A stretch of 64,000 bases of DNA, from the NCBI GenBank assembly GCA_963844315.1, contig CAWJOC010000022.1, forward strand, positions 558,001 to 622,000, in the 5' to 3' direction. Below are positions 10,370 to 20,383 of the stretch, one piece after another (position 1 is the stretch's first letter; every line of letters starts with the position of its first letter). The notes under the pieces are model-generated. The model was not told where the DNA came from. It saw only the letters and a program-made list of their open reading frames with translations, and did no database searches. The translations under genes were made by a program, and so were the position numbers. The stretch comes from CAWAVN01 sp963844315 (GTDB lineage: Bacteria > Planctomycetota > Planctomycetia > Planctomycetales > Planctomycetaceae).

Positions 10370-11086
10370 GTCGCGTTCCTTCGAATCAAGTTGTAGAGAT
10401 GTGGTCAGCGAGGCGAACTGGTGTGAAGGTTCCCGCGCGTTGGTGGGAAAGGTTGGCTTGTTGGAGTTGGAGCAGCCACCAAACTATACCCTCAAATTCC
10501 AGGAAAGGAAAACTCCCCCCATTTGGATTGTTGCTTGCCGGAAAATCACTTTCAAAACCGGTTAGTTTCTCGAAAACGAGAAAAAAATGTAAGTCATTTA
10601 AAACAAACAACTTACTGCATTTGCGGTGTTTTGACCTTGACGTTGAGAGAAAGTGTTCCCAATGGCGATTCCATCTGATCCATTATACGTCGGAGACGAG
10701 CGAACTGTTTAAGGCCTTGGGGAGAGTCAGGGGATTTTACCGACAACTTTCGTCACAACCCTTTATAATTCTTGCAATTACAATTTTTCTTGCCCGTGTG
10801 AGCGAGCAATCGGGCACAAGGCCAGCATCGCCGGGCCAAGGGAAAAGATGCCGATGATTTGAGATGCGGAACTTAAACCGCCACCCAGAGGGGATTTCAC
10901 GAAAAATCTGTCCGTTCTCAGGGATTGGAACAAATCGGACACTTCATTTTTTGGAATGCCTGGACAATTTGGACGAAGCGCCATCACATTGACGACAGAA
11001 CGATTTTCCCGCTTGATCCTGGTCGAAACGTCAAACGGTTCTAAAATGGCAGCGGAGTTCCCTTGGACTTTATATTGGAGACCCGC
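10370..11086. other. 717-bp gap without convincing gene
   Basis: Lies between the divergent DksA-like and msrA genes and must hold both promoters. An AT-rich stretch at 10755-10795 (TTTATAATTCTTGCAATTACA) is the most promoter-like part. Open frames exist on both strands but have no start signal and no family resemblance. Confidence 0.5.
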
Positions 11087-11557
11087 ATGGAAACTGCAAT
11101 GTTTGGAGCCGGTTGCTTTTGGGGAGTGGAAGCCGCGTTTCGTCAACTGCCGGGGGTGAAAAGCACCGAGGTGGGCTACGCCGGGGGCCATACTGAGAAC
11201 CCAACATACAGAGATGTTTGCACCGACGAGACCGGCCATGCCGAAGTGGTGCGGGTGGAATATGACCCCAAAGCCGTGAGTTATGACGATTTGCTCAACG
11301 TCTTTTGGAACTGCCACAACCCGACCACGCTCAACCGGCAAGGACCAGACGTGGGCACGCAATACCGCTCGGCGATTTACTACGCCAATCCCGAGCAACA
11401 GCAACTCGCCGAGGAATCAAAACAGAAACTGGCGGCCTCCGGCAAGTTCCGTGGCCCCATCGTGACGGAAATCACAAAAGCCCCGCCGTTCTTCCGGGCT
11501 GAGGAATACCATCAGCAATACCTGGAAAAACGCGGCCAATCGAGCTGCCATTTATAG
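11087..11557 (+). CDS. msrA: Peptide-methionine (S)-S-oxide reductase
   Basis: 156 aa. Repairs methionine-S-sulfoxide in proteins. The catalytic motif GCFWG lies at residues ~8-12, followed by VGYAGG, NPTYRDVCT, GHAEVVRVEYDP and TQYRSAIYY, all diagnostic. The C-terminus ends QSSCHL and could provide a resolving cysteine. ATG 11087 has GGAG 7 bases upstream; an earlier TTG in frame at 11063 has none. Convergent, 20 bases from the end of the Hsp70-like gene. Confidence 0.95.
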   Translation: METAMFGAGCFWGVEAAFRQLPGVKSTEVGYAGGHTENPTYRDVCTDETGHAEVVRVEYDPKAVSYDDLLNVFWNCHNPTTLNRQGPDVGTQYRSAIYYANPEQQQLAEESKQKLAASGKFRGPIVTEITKAPPFFRAEEYHQQYLEKRGQSSCHL

Positions 11558-11577
11558 AGGCGGCGGATCGCCTTGTG

Positions 11578-13246
11578 TTATCGGGGCGTTTCTCCCAGGG
11601 AGATCGCTCCGATTTTTTTCAGGTGTTCATGATGCTCTTTCACTTCAATCTCATTCAGACCGCCCACCACGTCGATGGCCATTTGCATTTCCTGCTTGGT
11701 TTTGACGTACACCGCTTTGGTGTGCAGGCGGCTTTGGGCATCGAACCACATGGAAACTTCCACGGGCTGACCGGCGGGCTGGTCGTCCGAAAAGCCTTCG
11801 ATTCGGCCTTCGCCTAAAATCTCGACGAGGTCGATGTCTTCGGAATCGCCTTGCGTGATTTCAATTTTAATGACCGACCCGGCGTTGATTTTGTCCGCGG
11901 CGACGAAGGTTTTGCTCGCGGGGATCTCATTGGGAACCGGCGTTTGTTCGGGAATCAACACCGAGTTCTTCCAACCCATGCCATTGGGATCCCGCACCCG
12001 AACCCCCACGCCGTGCGCGGTCACGAAGCGCACCTTAGGAGCGGGGGCTTCGCGTTCGGCCTTGGGCGGCGGAGGTTGCACCGGCGAAGGCAGCGAACGG
12101 CCATCGATTTTCCGCGGCGGGGGAGCGGATTCGGAATCCTGTTCCTGGTCTTCCGAAAGCCTGATCGTCTTGGGGGCTTTGCCGGTCTCCAGCATGCAGG
12201 CATAAATGGATGCTCCCAAGGCCACCGCCATCACGGGGTTGACGTTGGTGTCGGGCGGACGTCCGGTGGTGTCCTCGATCATCTTGTGCACCATCGGCAT
12301 GAACGTGGACCCGCCCACCATCACCACGCGGTCCACGTCGCTCCAACCGAGATTGGCTTTCTTTAAGGCCATCTCCATCGTCATCCGCGACATTTCCAAA
12401 AGGTCGGCGGTTTTTTCCTCGAACAGTTCGCGGGTAATTTCGGTGATGTGCCCATGCCCGCAGGCGTAGAGTTTTACGTTCGCCGTTTTCTTGTCCGTCA
12501 GGCGGCGCTTGGCTTTTTCGCAGGCCAGGATCAAATCCTGATAGCCTTGGATATCGTCCATCGGGTTGACGCCGTGCTTGGCTTCGAAATCCTGGGCGAC
12601 GTACTCGACGAGCGGCGTGGTCCCAATCTTTGCCGCCCAGCTCGCGGTTGCCCTTGGTGGAAATCTCGGTGATGGCATCCGGCGTGATTTTGACGATGGT
12701 CACATCGAACGTGCCGCCACCCAGATCGTAAACCGCGACGATTTGCTCCTCGTTCAAGCGGTGGAGTCCATACGCCAAGGTCGCGGCCATAGGTTCATTG
12801 AGCGTCCCGATGACCTCCAGCCCCGCGATTTCCCCGGCTTGCTGCGTGGCCCGGCGGCGTTTCTCGTTGAAGTACGCCGGGACCGTGATGACGGCCTTCT
12901 TCACCGGGCCAATTTGATGGCTCGCCTGCTTGACGAGATACCCCAGGATGATGGCCGAGATGCTTTCCGGAGTGTGCTCGTGCCCTCGGTAAACCTTGCG
13001 CCAAGACTCGCCCATGTGGACCTTGATGAACTGGGCGACGTGCTCGGCTTCGATCTCGGCGTTTTCCAAGGCCGACTCGCCCACCAGGACTTCATCCTCA
13101 TCGAAATACACCACGCTGGGAATGATGGATTGCCCGTTGGCGTTAATCATCATGCGCGGGACCATGTTGGAATCCATGAACGCCATCGCCGAATAGGTCG
13201 TTCCCAGATCAATCCCGACGCTGTCACACGCCCGTTGCTTGAACAT
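11578..13246 (-). CDS. Short Hsp70 (DnaK-like) chaperone without lid, one apparent frameshift; last gene of Srf-like operon
   Basis: About 555 aa versus ~640 for DnaK. The actin-fold ATPase is complete: phosphate-1 GIDLGTTYS (residues 11-19), VITVPAYFNEKRR, phosphate-2 VYDLGGGTFDVTIV and adenosine-binding VVMVGGSTFMPMV. Then a proline-rich linker (ESAPPPRKIDG, VQPPPPK) leads to a beta substrate-binding-like domain (NSVLIPEQTPVPNEIPASKTF, IEITQGDSEDIDLVEI); the alpha-helical lid and a DnaK-type acidic tail are missing. The frame shifts near 12614 by one extra C. No grpE or dnaJ is adjacent, so it is not the housekeeping DnaK; it probably serves the neighbouring SrfB/SrfC-like proteins. AAGGA precedes the ATG. 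Confidence 0.88.
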
Positions 13247-13280
13247 TGCTGTTTGTCCTTGGTCCGTTGTGATCTTCTCG

Positions 13281-14603
13281 TTACCCAAACACGACGCCCG
13301 ATTGCTCCGGGGTTCCCAGGAACTTGGGCCACCCGGCGGTTGGTTTGGGAGATTCGCATTCGAGACCCACCAGAATGCCGTTATCCAAACCCAACACCAA
13401 CCGCCCATCGGCCGCGACGACCGCCTGGGAACGAATCGGCACACCCAACGGCGTTGTCCACACGGCTTTGCCTTGGTGATTCACCGCGTGCACGACGCCT
13501 TGGTTGTCCCCGAAGTAAATCGTACCGTTCCCGCCAATCGCGGGCGTGGATTCCACGGGGCTTTCGGTGGGATAAGACCAACTGATGCGTTGAATTCGGC
13601 TGTCGATGGAAACCAACGACCCGCGATCCACCTGGTTGAGTCCGACATAAATCCGGTTCTCCGCATCGACCACGGGCGATCCCAACGCTTGGCCGGGCAG
13701 CTTCACTTTCCAGCGCAGGCTGCCATCCAACGCGAAGTTATACAGATGGTCGTCGCGGCTGGTGACAATCAGGCTCCGGTCGGAAAGGAGCGCGACGGCG
13801 GAGTTGATGTACCAACCCGTGCGACCGTGGTTTTGGCTTTCGTCCCAAAGCTCTTTGCCCCGGCTTTGGCTGAGATCCACCGCGTGCACGAATTGGTCCT
13901 CGCCGCCGAGGTAAAACGTGTTGTTCAGAATGACGCCGGTGGAATTAAACTGCACCGGACTGCGCAGAAACGCCCGGTTCCCAAGTTTTCCGGCGGGATC
14001 GATTTTGAGCAATCCCCCCGTCGACGAGCAAATCCAAGTGTTGCCTTCCAAGTCTCCCAAGGGCGTGGCCGAACCCAGAGAATCGCCCACGCGAACAGGA
14101 TCCCACGCGAGCCGACCGTCTTTCGTGAGGCAGTAAAGCCGCCCGTCCAAGGAATGCACCCGAAGCTTCCCGTCGGGTCCCAGCGAGGGTGAACCCGGAA
14201 TCAAACGCCCGGTGGGAAATGTCCAAAGCACCTCAGGGACATCATTTACCAATGAAAATGCAACGACTTCGTGTTGCAGCGTCGCATACATCCGCCCGTC
14301 GGCATCGACCGCCGGGGAATTGAGCAAGGGGTATGCGGCGAGACCGTTCTCCGGCACTTCGGCGGGATACCGCCATTTCAGCCGTTCCGATGGCTCGAGC
14401 TGCCAGTCGGCGGATTCCGGCAGGGCCGGTTCCGGAGCTTCGTACTTGGGTTCGAGAGCAGATTGCTCCGGGATGTTGAACGGCTTCGCGCAGGAGTTGC
14501 AATACGTCCTGGAACCGAAGTCTTCCTCATCCTCGATCTCGACCACGTTCGAGGCGAAACCGCAGTGCGGACAAGTCAAAGTCAGCGTGATTTCCAAATC
14601 CAT
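13281..14603 (-). CDS. Zinc-ribbon plus PQQ-like beta-propeller protein
   Basis: 440 aa without signal peptide, so probably cytosolic. The N-terminus has a zinc ribbon with C11-x2-C14 and C35-x2-C38. A Pro/Glu linker follows, then repeated beta-propeller blades with the pattern [S/T]P-x-[I/V/L]-x(3)-G-x-[I/L]-Y and DG-x-L-W: NSPAVDADGRMYA, GSPSLGPDGKLRV, GSPVVDAENRIYV, STPAIGGNGTIYF, SQAVVAADGRLVL. Such WD/PQQ-like propellers usually scaffold complexes. It lies 34 bases upstream of the Hsp70 gene and 39 bases downstream of the SrfB-like gene, consistent with one operon. Exact role unknown. Confidence 0.8.
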   Translation of the reverse strand: MDLEITLTLTCPHCGFASNVVEIEDEEDFGSRTYCNSCAKPFNIPEQSALEPKYEAPEPALPESADWQLEPSERLKWRYPAEVPENGLAAYPLLNSPAVDADGRMYATLQHEVVAFSLVNDVPEVLWTFPTGRLIPGSPSLGPDGKLRVHSLDGRLYCLTKDGRLAWDPVRVGDSLGSATPLGDLEGNTWICSSTGGLLKIDPAGKLGNRAFLRSPVQFNSTGVILNNTFYLGGEDQFVHAVDLSQSRGKELWDESQNHGRTGWYINSAVALLSDRSLIVTSRDDHLYNFALDGSLRWKVKLPGQALGSPVVDAENRIYVGLNQVDRGSLVSIDSRIQRISWSYPTESPVESTPAIGGNGTIYFGDNQGVVHAVNHQGKAVWTTPLGVPIRSQAVVAADGRLVLGLDNGILVGLECESPKPTAGWPKFLGTPEQSGVVFG

Positions 14604-14642
14604 GCCAGTTGCCTACAGGAACGCGAAAAAGATGTCTTGTGA

Positions 14643-17525
14643 TTATTCCCGTGGAGAAGTCGGCGCAAGCGCCCCAGTATCGAGATAGAACCGTTCATCG
14701 GCCAAGGTCCGCCAGGCGAAGCTCACGTTTTTGTATGGCCCGTCCCATTCCGCCGGTTCGCCCGCGACTTCGCCTTTGACGCCGGTGAGATCCAAGTTCT
14801 CTTCCTTGCCCTTGACCTGCTGGCGGGTCAAGGTGACGTGCAGCTCAATCGTGCCGTCGCGGTTGCTCTTATCGACCTTGATGAGATACACCGGCGTGGC
14901 TTCCGATTGGGGATCGGGACTCAATCGCCTGCCGATCAAGACTCGCTCCGAGGCCATCTCAAACTCCGAGCGGGCGGAAGTGTTCTCCGGCGAAAACAGC
15001 ACCCGGTCGCCGCGAATCCGCGAAGACCGTTCATCCATGATGCCCCAATAATACTGGTTGAGGTTCGCCTGCGGCGCGCTTGCGGCGTGCTGGTCCTTCA
15101 TCTTGAAGCGGATCGCGCCCAGCTTGCCTTTGGTCATCAGCGATTCCACCGCCGCCCCGACGACCACGGCGCTTTTGGGATCGACGATGATGCCGGGGTT
15201 TCGCCCGTGCGTGTCCTGGTAGGGATACCATGCCCCGGCGTAATGCTTATACATCGGCACGATCCGCGAGGAGTGCAGCGGCAAATACATCTGCACGAGA
15301 TCCTGGATGTATTGCAGCTTGGTGGGCTGACCGGCGAGCAGCACCAAGTCCGCGTCGCAATCCACAATGCGCTTGCAGAAGTCCAACAAGAGCTCGTTAA
15401 ACACTTCATGCACGACAGGCTCAAACACGCTTTGATCGTAAGCCAACCCCAAATCCTGAAACACGCTGATCGTCCCGGCTTTGAACTCCCCGTCGATCCG
15501 GTCTTGCAGTGACTGCACGATGTCGGGATCGACATAATCCGGATCGGTGTGGGAAATGATCGTGTTGGGATTGTTGTCCACGGCGTTTTGCAGGTACGCC
15601 TGGGCCAAGGGCACAAACAAGCGGTTGATCCAAAGCACGCGCTCGGCCCGGAAATGCCGGTTCCACGGGCGTTCTTCGCCGAACAATCGTTCGCGTTCCT
15701 CGGCCTGCATGCCTACGCGGTCGGAGAAATAGGGCACGATGATTCGCTCCAACAGGCGTTTGACGAGCTGATCTCCCGCGTGAGAAATGCCATCCCGGTG
15801 CAGCATCTCGCCGGAGATGGTATCCACCGCCCCTGCCGCCAAGGAATAGCGGGCGATCATCAAATCGCTGGTTCCCCCGCCGATGTCGATGCACGCAATC
15901 CGCACTTCGCGGTCTTCGTTTGGTTCGCTCCCCAGGCTTTTCATCACCGCTGGTCCTGGAGCAGGTCTTGGCGGAGCGCCGGGCCTGCCCGGTCCCATAG
16001 GTCCACCGGGTTTTAGTGTGGTCGGCGGGCGCTTGATTCCGGGACCGCCTGACGAAGGTCTGCCGGGACCGCGTCCTAACCCCTTCTGAACGGTTTCGCT
16101 CTCCTCGTCTTTGGGAGCGGGGACTTCTTTTTCCATCGGCTTATGGCCGACGAGGGAAAACCAAAGCCTGGGATCGCGGTCCACCAGTTGCAGTTCGCTC
16201 CAAAGATAGGTCAGGTGGACAGCAGACGCTTCATCAATGCTCAAGGTCAGCGTGGGATGATTCCGCTGCATCCGGCCCAAGGTCGCGCGGAACAAATCAA
16301 TCGCCTTCTGGGCTTGGAGCCGAAAGCGTTCGCGTTCCTGAGTAATCATGCCGGATGGGTATGTCAGAGTGAGGTTTCGAATCTCCCTGGGCCTGGCTTG
16401 GTCGCCGGTCATGCTGCGGTAGGCTTCGGAATTGATGTAGGTATATGCCTGGGCGAGCATCTCATACAGGGCCGCCACCATCAGGGAACGCGGCGAGTGA
16501 TGCGGCTTATACGGGATCTCCCGCGCGAGTTCATCATCGCCAATTTCATCGCTTTCCAACGGCGGGAGTTGTAGTTCATCGGGGTCTTCTTCTTCCAGAT
16601 AACGTAAGAGCGGCCCTTGCAGCGTGGCGGCGTATTTGTGGGTTTCCAGGCGGTCGTCAGGGTCGGCCATGTGCCAGATCGCGCCTTGCAGCCAACTGTC
16701 ATCGTCGGCCCAAAGATAACGCTTGGGGGAACTCACTCCGGTGAGCACCGTGCCATCGGTCTGCATGACCTGGGTGACATCATCGGCTTCCTGGCCCATG
16801 CGGACTGATGAGAGATCCTGAAACAACCGGGGCGTGACGAACACCGTCCGCGAAGTGCCCTGCGGACGTTTTTTGCCCATCCCCAAAAACCCGCCACGAC
16901 TGGCGCTGTCATCACCCGATGAAATCGTTTTCTGCAATCGAGGCGGCGGGAGGTAGGGCGAAGTACACCATTGGGTGCGGGAGTTGAACCACCGCGCGGC
17001 GTCCTTTTTTTGAAAATCTCCGTTTTCGTTCCAGGCATCCAGGTGATGCCGATTGATGAGTTCAAAAGGTTCCATCATCGGCGTGTCGGAGGCTTCCTGG
17101 TCGGTTTCGATCAAAAGCGCCCCCGTGCGGCTGTTGCCGAAATCCACGACCATGTGGACATCCTTGGCAACCCCAGCAATCGCGGTGGCGGGACGGATGA
17201 TGAGATCGACACGCGGAAGTCCAGCGAGCGGATTACCCTCCAAACTCACCAGCCCTTCGATCACCACGGGAAAATCCCCCGCGAGGGCTTCTTCATTGCA
17301 GAAATAGCCTTTCTCCGGGTCGCCGCAGGAGGTGTCCACGGCTAGCATCAGCTTGCCCGGCACGATTTTCCATTGGATGTAGTTGTACGATCGAATCTCG
17401 TTTTTGCCTTCCTGGCATTCGCACCGCTGCCAGCCACGCCCGACCGAAGCCGAAGTAAACCGCACTCCCCCGGAAAGCGGTTGGCAAACGTATTGAACTC
17501 CAGTATTGGCGAACACGATATGCAT
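14643..17525 (-). CDS. SrfB-like actin/Hsp70-fold ATPase
   Basis: 960 aa. The start (MHIVFANTGVQYV) and size match the SrfB 'virulence protein' family known from the srfABC genes of Salmonella. It carries actin/Hsp70 nucleotide motifs: phosphate-1 MVVDFGNSRTGALLIE at 125-140, phosphate-2 IACIDIGGGTSDLMIA at 543-558 and adenosine-type LVLLAGQPTKL at ~727-737. A Gly/Pro/Arg-rich low-complexity insert occupies ~483-525, just before phosphate-2. The C-terminal 130 residues look beta-rich. No signal peptide or membrane segment. Family identity is by memory and motif, not by search. Preceded by a 17-base leader identical to that of the Hsp70-like gene. Confidence 0.72.
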   Translation of the reverse strand: MHIVFANTGVQYVCQPLSGGVRFTSASVGRGWQRCECQEGKNEIRSYNYIQWKIVPGKLMLAVDTSCGDPEKGYFCNEEALAGDFPVVIEGLVSLEGNPLAGLPRVDLIIRPATAIAGVAKDVHMVVDFGNSRTGALLIETDQEASDTPMMEPFELINRHHLDAWNENGDFQKKDAARWFNSRTQWCTSPYLPPPRLQKTISSGDDSASRGGFLGMGKKRPQGTSRTVFVTPRLFQDLSSVRMGQEADDVTQVMQTDGTVLTGVSSPKRYLWADDDSWLQGAIWHMADPDDRLETHKYAATLQGPLLRYLEEEDPDELQLPPLESDEIGDDELAREIPYKPHHSPRSLMVAALYEMLAQAYTYINSEAYRSMTGDQARPREIRNLTLTYPSGMITQERERFRLQAQKAIDLFRATLGRMQRNHPTLTLSIDEASAVHLTYLWSELQLVDRDPRLWFSLVGHKPMEKEVPAPKDEESETVQKGLGRGPGRPSSGGPGIKRPPTTLKPGGPMGPGRPGAPPRPAPGPAVMKSLGSEPNEDREVRIACIDIGGGTSDLMIARYSLAAGAVDTISGEMLHRDGISHAGDQLVKRLLERIIVPYFSDRVGMQAEERERLFGEERPWNRHFRAERVLWINRLFVPLAQAYLQNAVDNNPNTIISHTDPDYVDPDIVQSLQDRIDGEFKAGTISVFQDLGLAYDQSVFEPVVHEVFNELLLDFCKRIVDCDADLVLLAGQPTKLQYIQDLVQMYLPLHSSRIVPMYKHYAGAWYPYQDTHGRNPGIIVDPKSAVVVGAAVESLMTKGKLGAIRFKMKDQHAASAPQANLNQYYWGIMDERSSRIRGDRVLFSPENTSARSEFEMASERVLIGRRLSPDPQSEATPVYLIKVDKSNRDGTIELHVTLTRQQVKGKEENLDLTGVKGEVAGEPAEWDGPYKNVSFAWRTLADERFYLDTGALAPTSPRE

Positions 17526-17547
17526 TGTTTGTCCTTGGTCCGACGTT

Positions 17548-17598
17548 AGTTTTCGGTTTTCAATTTTAAGTGATTTGGCAAACTGAAAACCGAAAACT
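17548..17598. repeat. AT-rich palindrome between the SrfC-like and SrfB-like genes
   Basis: Arms of 15 bases (17548-17562, 17584-17598) built on GTTTTCGGTTTTCA. It sits in the 78-bp gap inside the operon, next to the SrfB-like start. A similar half-site occurs at about 35325-35340. Confidence 0.55.
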
Positions 17599-17603
17599 GA
17601 AAA

Positions 17604-20180
17604 CTACACATAAGGTTCCAAAATCTGAAACAGCTCATCATTGCCTTGCGGGATGCCCACGTTTTCTCCGCCGCCGACGGCGAGGACTTCGGGGAGGCGG
17701 GTCATCCAGCGGTGGACGAATTTGGTCATGAGGCCGAAGTCCGGCAGGTTCGATAGATCCACGTCTTTTTCCAGGGGGATCTTGTCGCCGCCGGGGTTCA
17801 TGACGTAATCGTTTAAGACCAGGCGGACGAACTTCCGGCGGGCTTGGCGTCTGGCTCCTTCATCGCGGACCTTGAGGCTCACGACTTTCAGCAGCCGGTT
17901 TTTGAGATCCTCGAACACCTCCGGCGAGCAGAGGTAATCCGCGAGATACTTGGAAAGGTTGCCGAAGGCTTCCGGGTCAAGCCAACCTTGGCCATCGCCG
18001 TACCAGCCGACGTATTCCTGCCAGCGGCTTGGGGCCCAATCGGTTCCCCAATCCTTGAGGAACGACAGCAAATCCTGGCTGAAGCGCTCCTCCAGATCCT
18101 CCAACGGGTTCTGGGAGGCGGCGTGAATCTCGGCCACGTCCGCCAGTTGAAACACATCTCCCGGCTGAAAGCAGAGGGACTGTTCCAGGGCCTGCACCCG
18201 GTGGAAAATCATCTGGTTGTCGTCCTCGAACCACGTTAGCACATCCTGGGCGAGTTTCAGGCGGCGTTCGCGGTTGAGGTTGGTATTCGGGTCCACCAGC
18301 CAGTTGCGGGCGAGTTGCAACAGCTCCTCATGGGTTTGGTTGATGGATTTATTCAGTTCGTCCTGCTTCCTCACAGCGGAGGTCGTATCACGAATCGCCG
18401 CCGCGATGAGCGACGCCCCGCCGTCGCCATCGCGCATGGCGGCTTTCCATTTTTCTTCCGCCCGTTCGACATAGGTTTTGACCATGTCGGAGGCGAGGAA
18501 TTCTTTCCCGGCGAGTTCCCATTTGTGTTCCAGGTTTTCTCGTTTACGGCGGGCGGAATCGTAATCCCAGGTTCCGGGATAGCGGATGGGATAGACGTTT
18601 CGGAACGGGCGACCGGGACCGCCGAAGTCCGTCATGATTTCCATGAAGGTGTCGTTCACGATCTGCTTGAGCCGGGCATCATACAGGGCTTTTTTGGCAT
18701 CTTCGTTTTTGAACTCATCATCGATGCCGGTCATGCCCAGGAAAAGCGCGGGCGGATCGTCGCGGACTTTTTTCGGTCCTTCGCGCGGCCAGAGTTCCTT
18801 GCCGTACCGGCTTAGGCCCCACTTATCGACGTATTCCTTGAGCAGTCCGCGAACGTCCAGGCTGCCCCCGCGGATTAGCATGACGAGGGTTTGCGCCTGA
18901 AGCTCCTCGATGTATCGGTCAAACAGATAAAACACCTTGCCCCGTTTGACCACGGTCATTTCCTGATCGAGCCGCCGTTCCGGGTCTTTGTCGAGGCGGG
19001 TCATTTTGCCTTCCACGCCCCCGCGCTCGGCCCGCATGCCGGGAATGTCCAAAAAGTCGATTTGCTCGAGGACATGCCGCCATTCCGCGGTGAGGCGGTC
19101 GGGAATGACGGGGATCACCATTTCCAGCATGGAGGATTGAATGGTGGAGAGCTTTTCCTTGGGCGGTCCTTGGCCGGGTTGATAATCCAAGACGTACCAG
19201 CCATCTTCGATGCGGTCCACCAGATCGTTCCAACCGACCCTGCGGAAGACTTTGGATTCGGAATTGACGTGCTCCGGGGTGCGCTGGCTGTCCAAGAGGA
19301 ACCGCACGGCGGCCCAATGCGCGAGCATGCCCGGCTTTTTCGTGGATTCCAGCATCTCCAGGAAATTGCAGATGCGGGAAAACAGATCCGTAATCTCCGG
19401 CCAACCGCCCCAACACAGCCGGGCGGCGATTTCGGTATAGCCGGTGTCGTCCAAGGCATACCGGCTCAGAAGGCCATTGAACATGGACTCGTCGGAATAA
19501 TACCTTAAAGGATCGAGCCGCTTGAGATAGGAATACACATCCAACAGGTCCATCCGCCATTGGCGGTCAATCTTTTGGCCCATGTGATTGGAGGAGACAT
19601 CCTCGAAAAGCCCCTCGAGATCCGCATCCTCCCATTTCTGCTTGGTCGGCAGTTCGCATTCGGACCGAAACCCGCGGGCCAAGACCCGGAGCCATTCCGA
19701 ACGGGACAGCGACCGCACAAGCACCGGGTATTGTTGCAGGGCATCCGGGTCGAAGCGGTCCTTGGTTGTGAACCGGGTGACAATCGCGGTGGCTTCCTGC
19801 GAACCGCAGCGGGGGTTCAAATCGTGGTCGAAGGAGAGCCTTGGCTCATAAGCGGGCGGGCCGACTTTTTCATCCCTTCCCAAGGGGCTGAATTGGGCAT
19901 CCTGGGGCAGCATCACCCGCCCGACGAACAGACTTTTCCCGACCTGCGAAGCCCCATACACCGCCGCCGCCACCGGAACTTGGGAACTGCGATACAGGCT
20001 CGCGGCCTTTCGGCGGAGCGTCAAAAGCCGAAATTCATCATTCGGACGAATCGCCCCCAGGTCTTGCTCGATCCGCTCTTGATTGTGCTTTCCGACCCAA
20101 TTGAACAACTCATCCGCGAGGCCCAATGTCTCGTAGGATTTTTTCTTGAGTTCGCGGTCGCGATCATCGGGAAAGGCCAT
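17604..20180 (-). CDS. SrfC-like P-loop NTPase (putative virulence factor family)
   Basis: 858 aa. A Walker A motif GASQVGKS lies at residues 76-83, preceded by a hydrophobic strand (VPVAAAVYG), and a GTPase-like switch DIPG at 378-381 after a strand (IDFL), so the G domain appears very large with an insert of almost 300 residues. The remainder is helical and charged, with many Trp and Asp, and the C-terminal region resembles a coiled, dynamin-like stalk only loosely. Pairing with an SrfB-like neighbour and overall length support SrfC (COG4458-type). No signal peptide. ATG at 20180; Shine-Dalgarno is weak. Confidence 0.68.
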   Translation of the reverse strand: MAFPDDRDRELKKKSYETLGLADELFNWVGKHNQERIEQDLGAIRPNDEFRLLTLRRKAASLYRSSQVPVAAAVYGASQVGKSLFVGRVMLPQDAQFSPLGRDEKVGPPAYEPRLSFDHDLNPRCGSQEATAIVTRFTTKDRFDPDALQQYPVLVRSLSRSEWLRVLARGFRSECELPTKQKWEDADLEGLFEDVSSNHMGQKIDRQWRMDLLDVYSYLKRLDPLRYYSDESMFNGLLSRYALDDTGYTEIAARLCWGGWPEITDLFSRICNFLEMLESTKKPGMLAHWAAVRFLLDSQRTPEHVNSESKVFRRVGWNDLVDRIEDGWYVLDYQPGQGPPKEKLSTIQSSMLEMVIPVIPDRLTAEWRHVLEQIDFLDIPGMRAERGGVEGKMTRLDKDPERRLDQEMTVVKRGKVFYLFDRYIEELQAQTLVMLIRGGSLDVRGLLKEYVDKWGLSRYGKELWPREGPKKVRDDPPALFLGMTGIDDEFKNEDAKKALYDARLKQIVNDTFMEIMTDFGGPGRPFRNVYPIRYPGTWDYDSARRKRENLEHKWELAGKEFLASDMVKTYVERAEEKWKAAMRDGDGGASLIAAAIRDTTSAVRKQDELNKSINQTHEELLQLARNWLVDPNTNLNRERRLKLAQDVLTWFEDDNQMIFHRVQALEQSLCFQPGDVFQLADVAEIHAASQNPLEDLEERFSQDLLSFLKDWGTDWAPSRWQEYVGWYGDGQGWLDPEAFGNLSKYLADYLCSPEVFEDLKNRLLKVVSLKVRDEGARRQARRKFVRLVLNDYVMNPGGDKIPLEKDVDLSNLPDFGLMTKFVHRWMTRLPEVLAVGGGENVGIPQGNDELFQILEPYV

Positions 20181-20300
20181 GTTTCACTTTATTCGAGAAG
20201 GACAAACTTGCGAAGGTGGGAGAGACCTTCATTAGGGTGTCGACAAGAACCTAGGAAATCTTACGGATAGTTTAACAGCATTTTCGCCGGAATGGTCGTT

Positions 20301-20356
20301 AGCCCGAAGCGCAAGCGAGGGTTGGGAAAATCTTTCCCTCGCTTGCGCTTCGGGCT
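20301..20356. repeat. REP-like palindrome (AGCCCGAAGCG family) inside the operon
   Basis: Arms 20301-20321 and 20336-20356, near-perfect, loop about 14 bases. Same family as 7948-8005. It lies in the 203-bp gap between the giant Ig-like protein gene and the SrfC-like gene, so it may lower readthrough or stabilise the upstream mRNA. Confidence 0.8.
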
Positions 20357-20383
20357 GGTGTTTGGGAGTGACTTTCTTCGATA

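Noticed and set aside
10351..10857. 168-codon plus-strand frame in the DksA-msrA gap
   Set aside because: Begins inside the DksA-like gene, lacks a ribosome site and reads as low-complexity noise.
11578..13246. Housekeeping dnaK
   Set aside because: Lid domain missing, Pro-rich linker, no grpE or dnaJ, and operon context with SrfB/SrfC-like genes.
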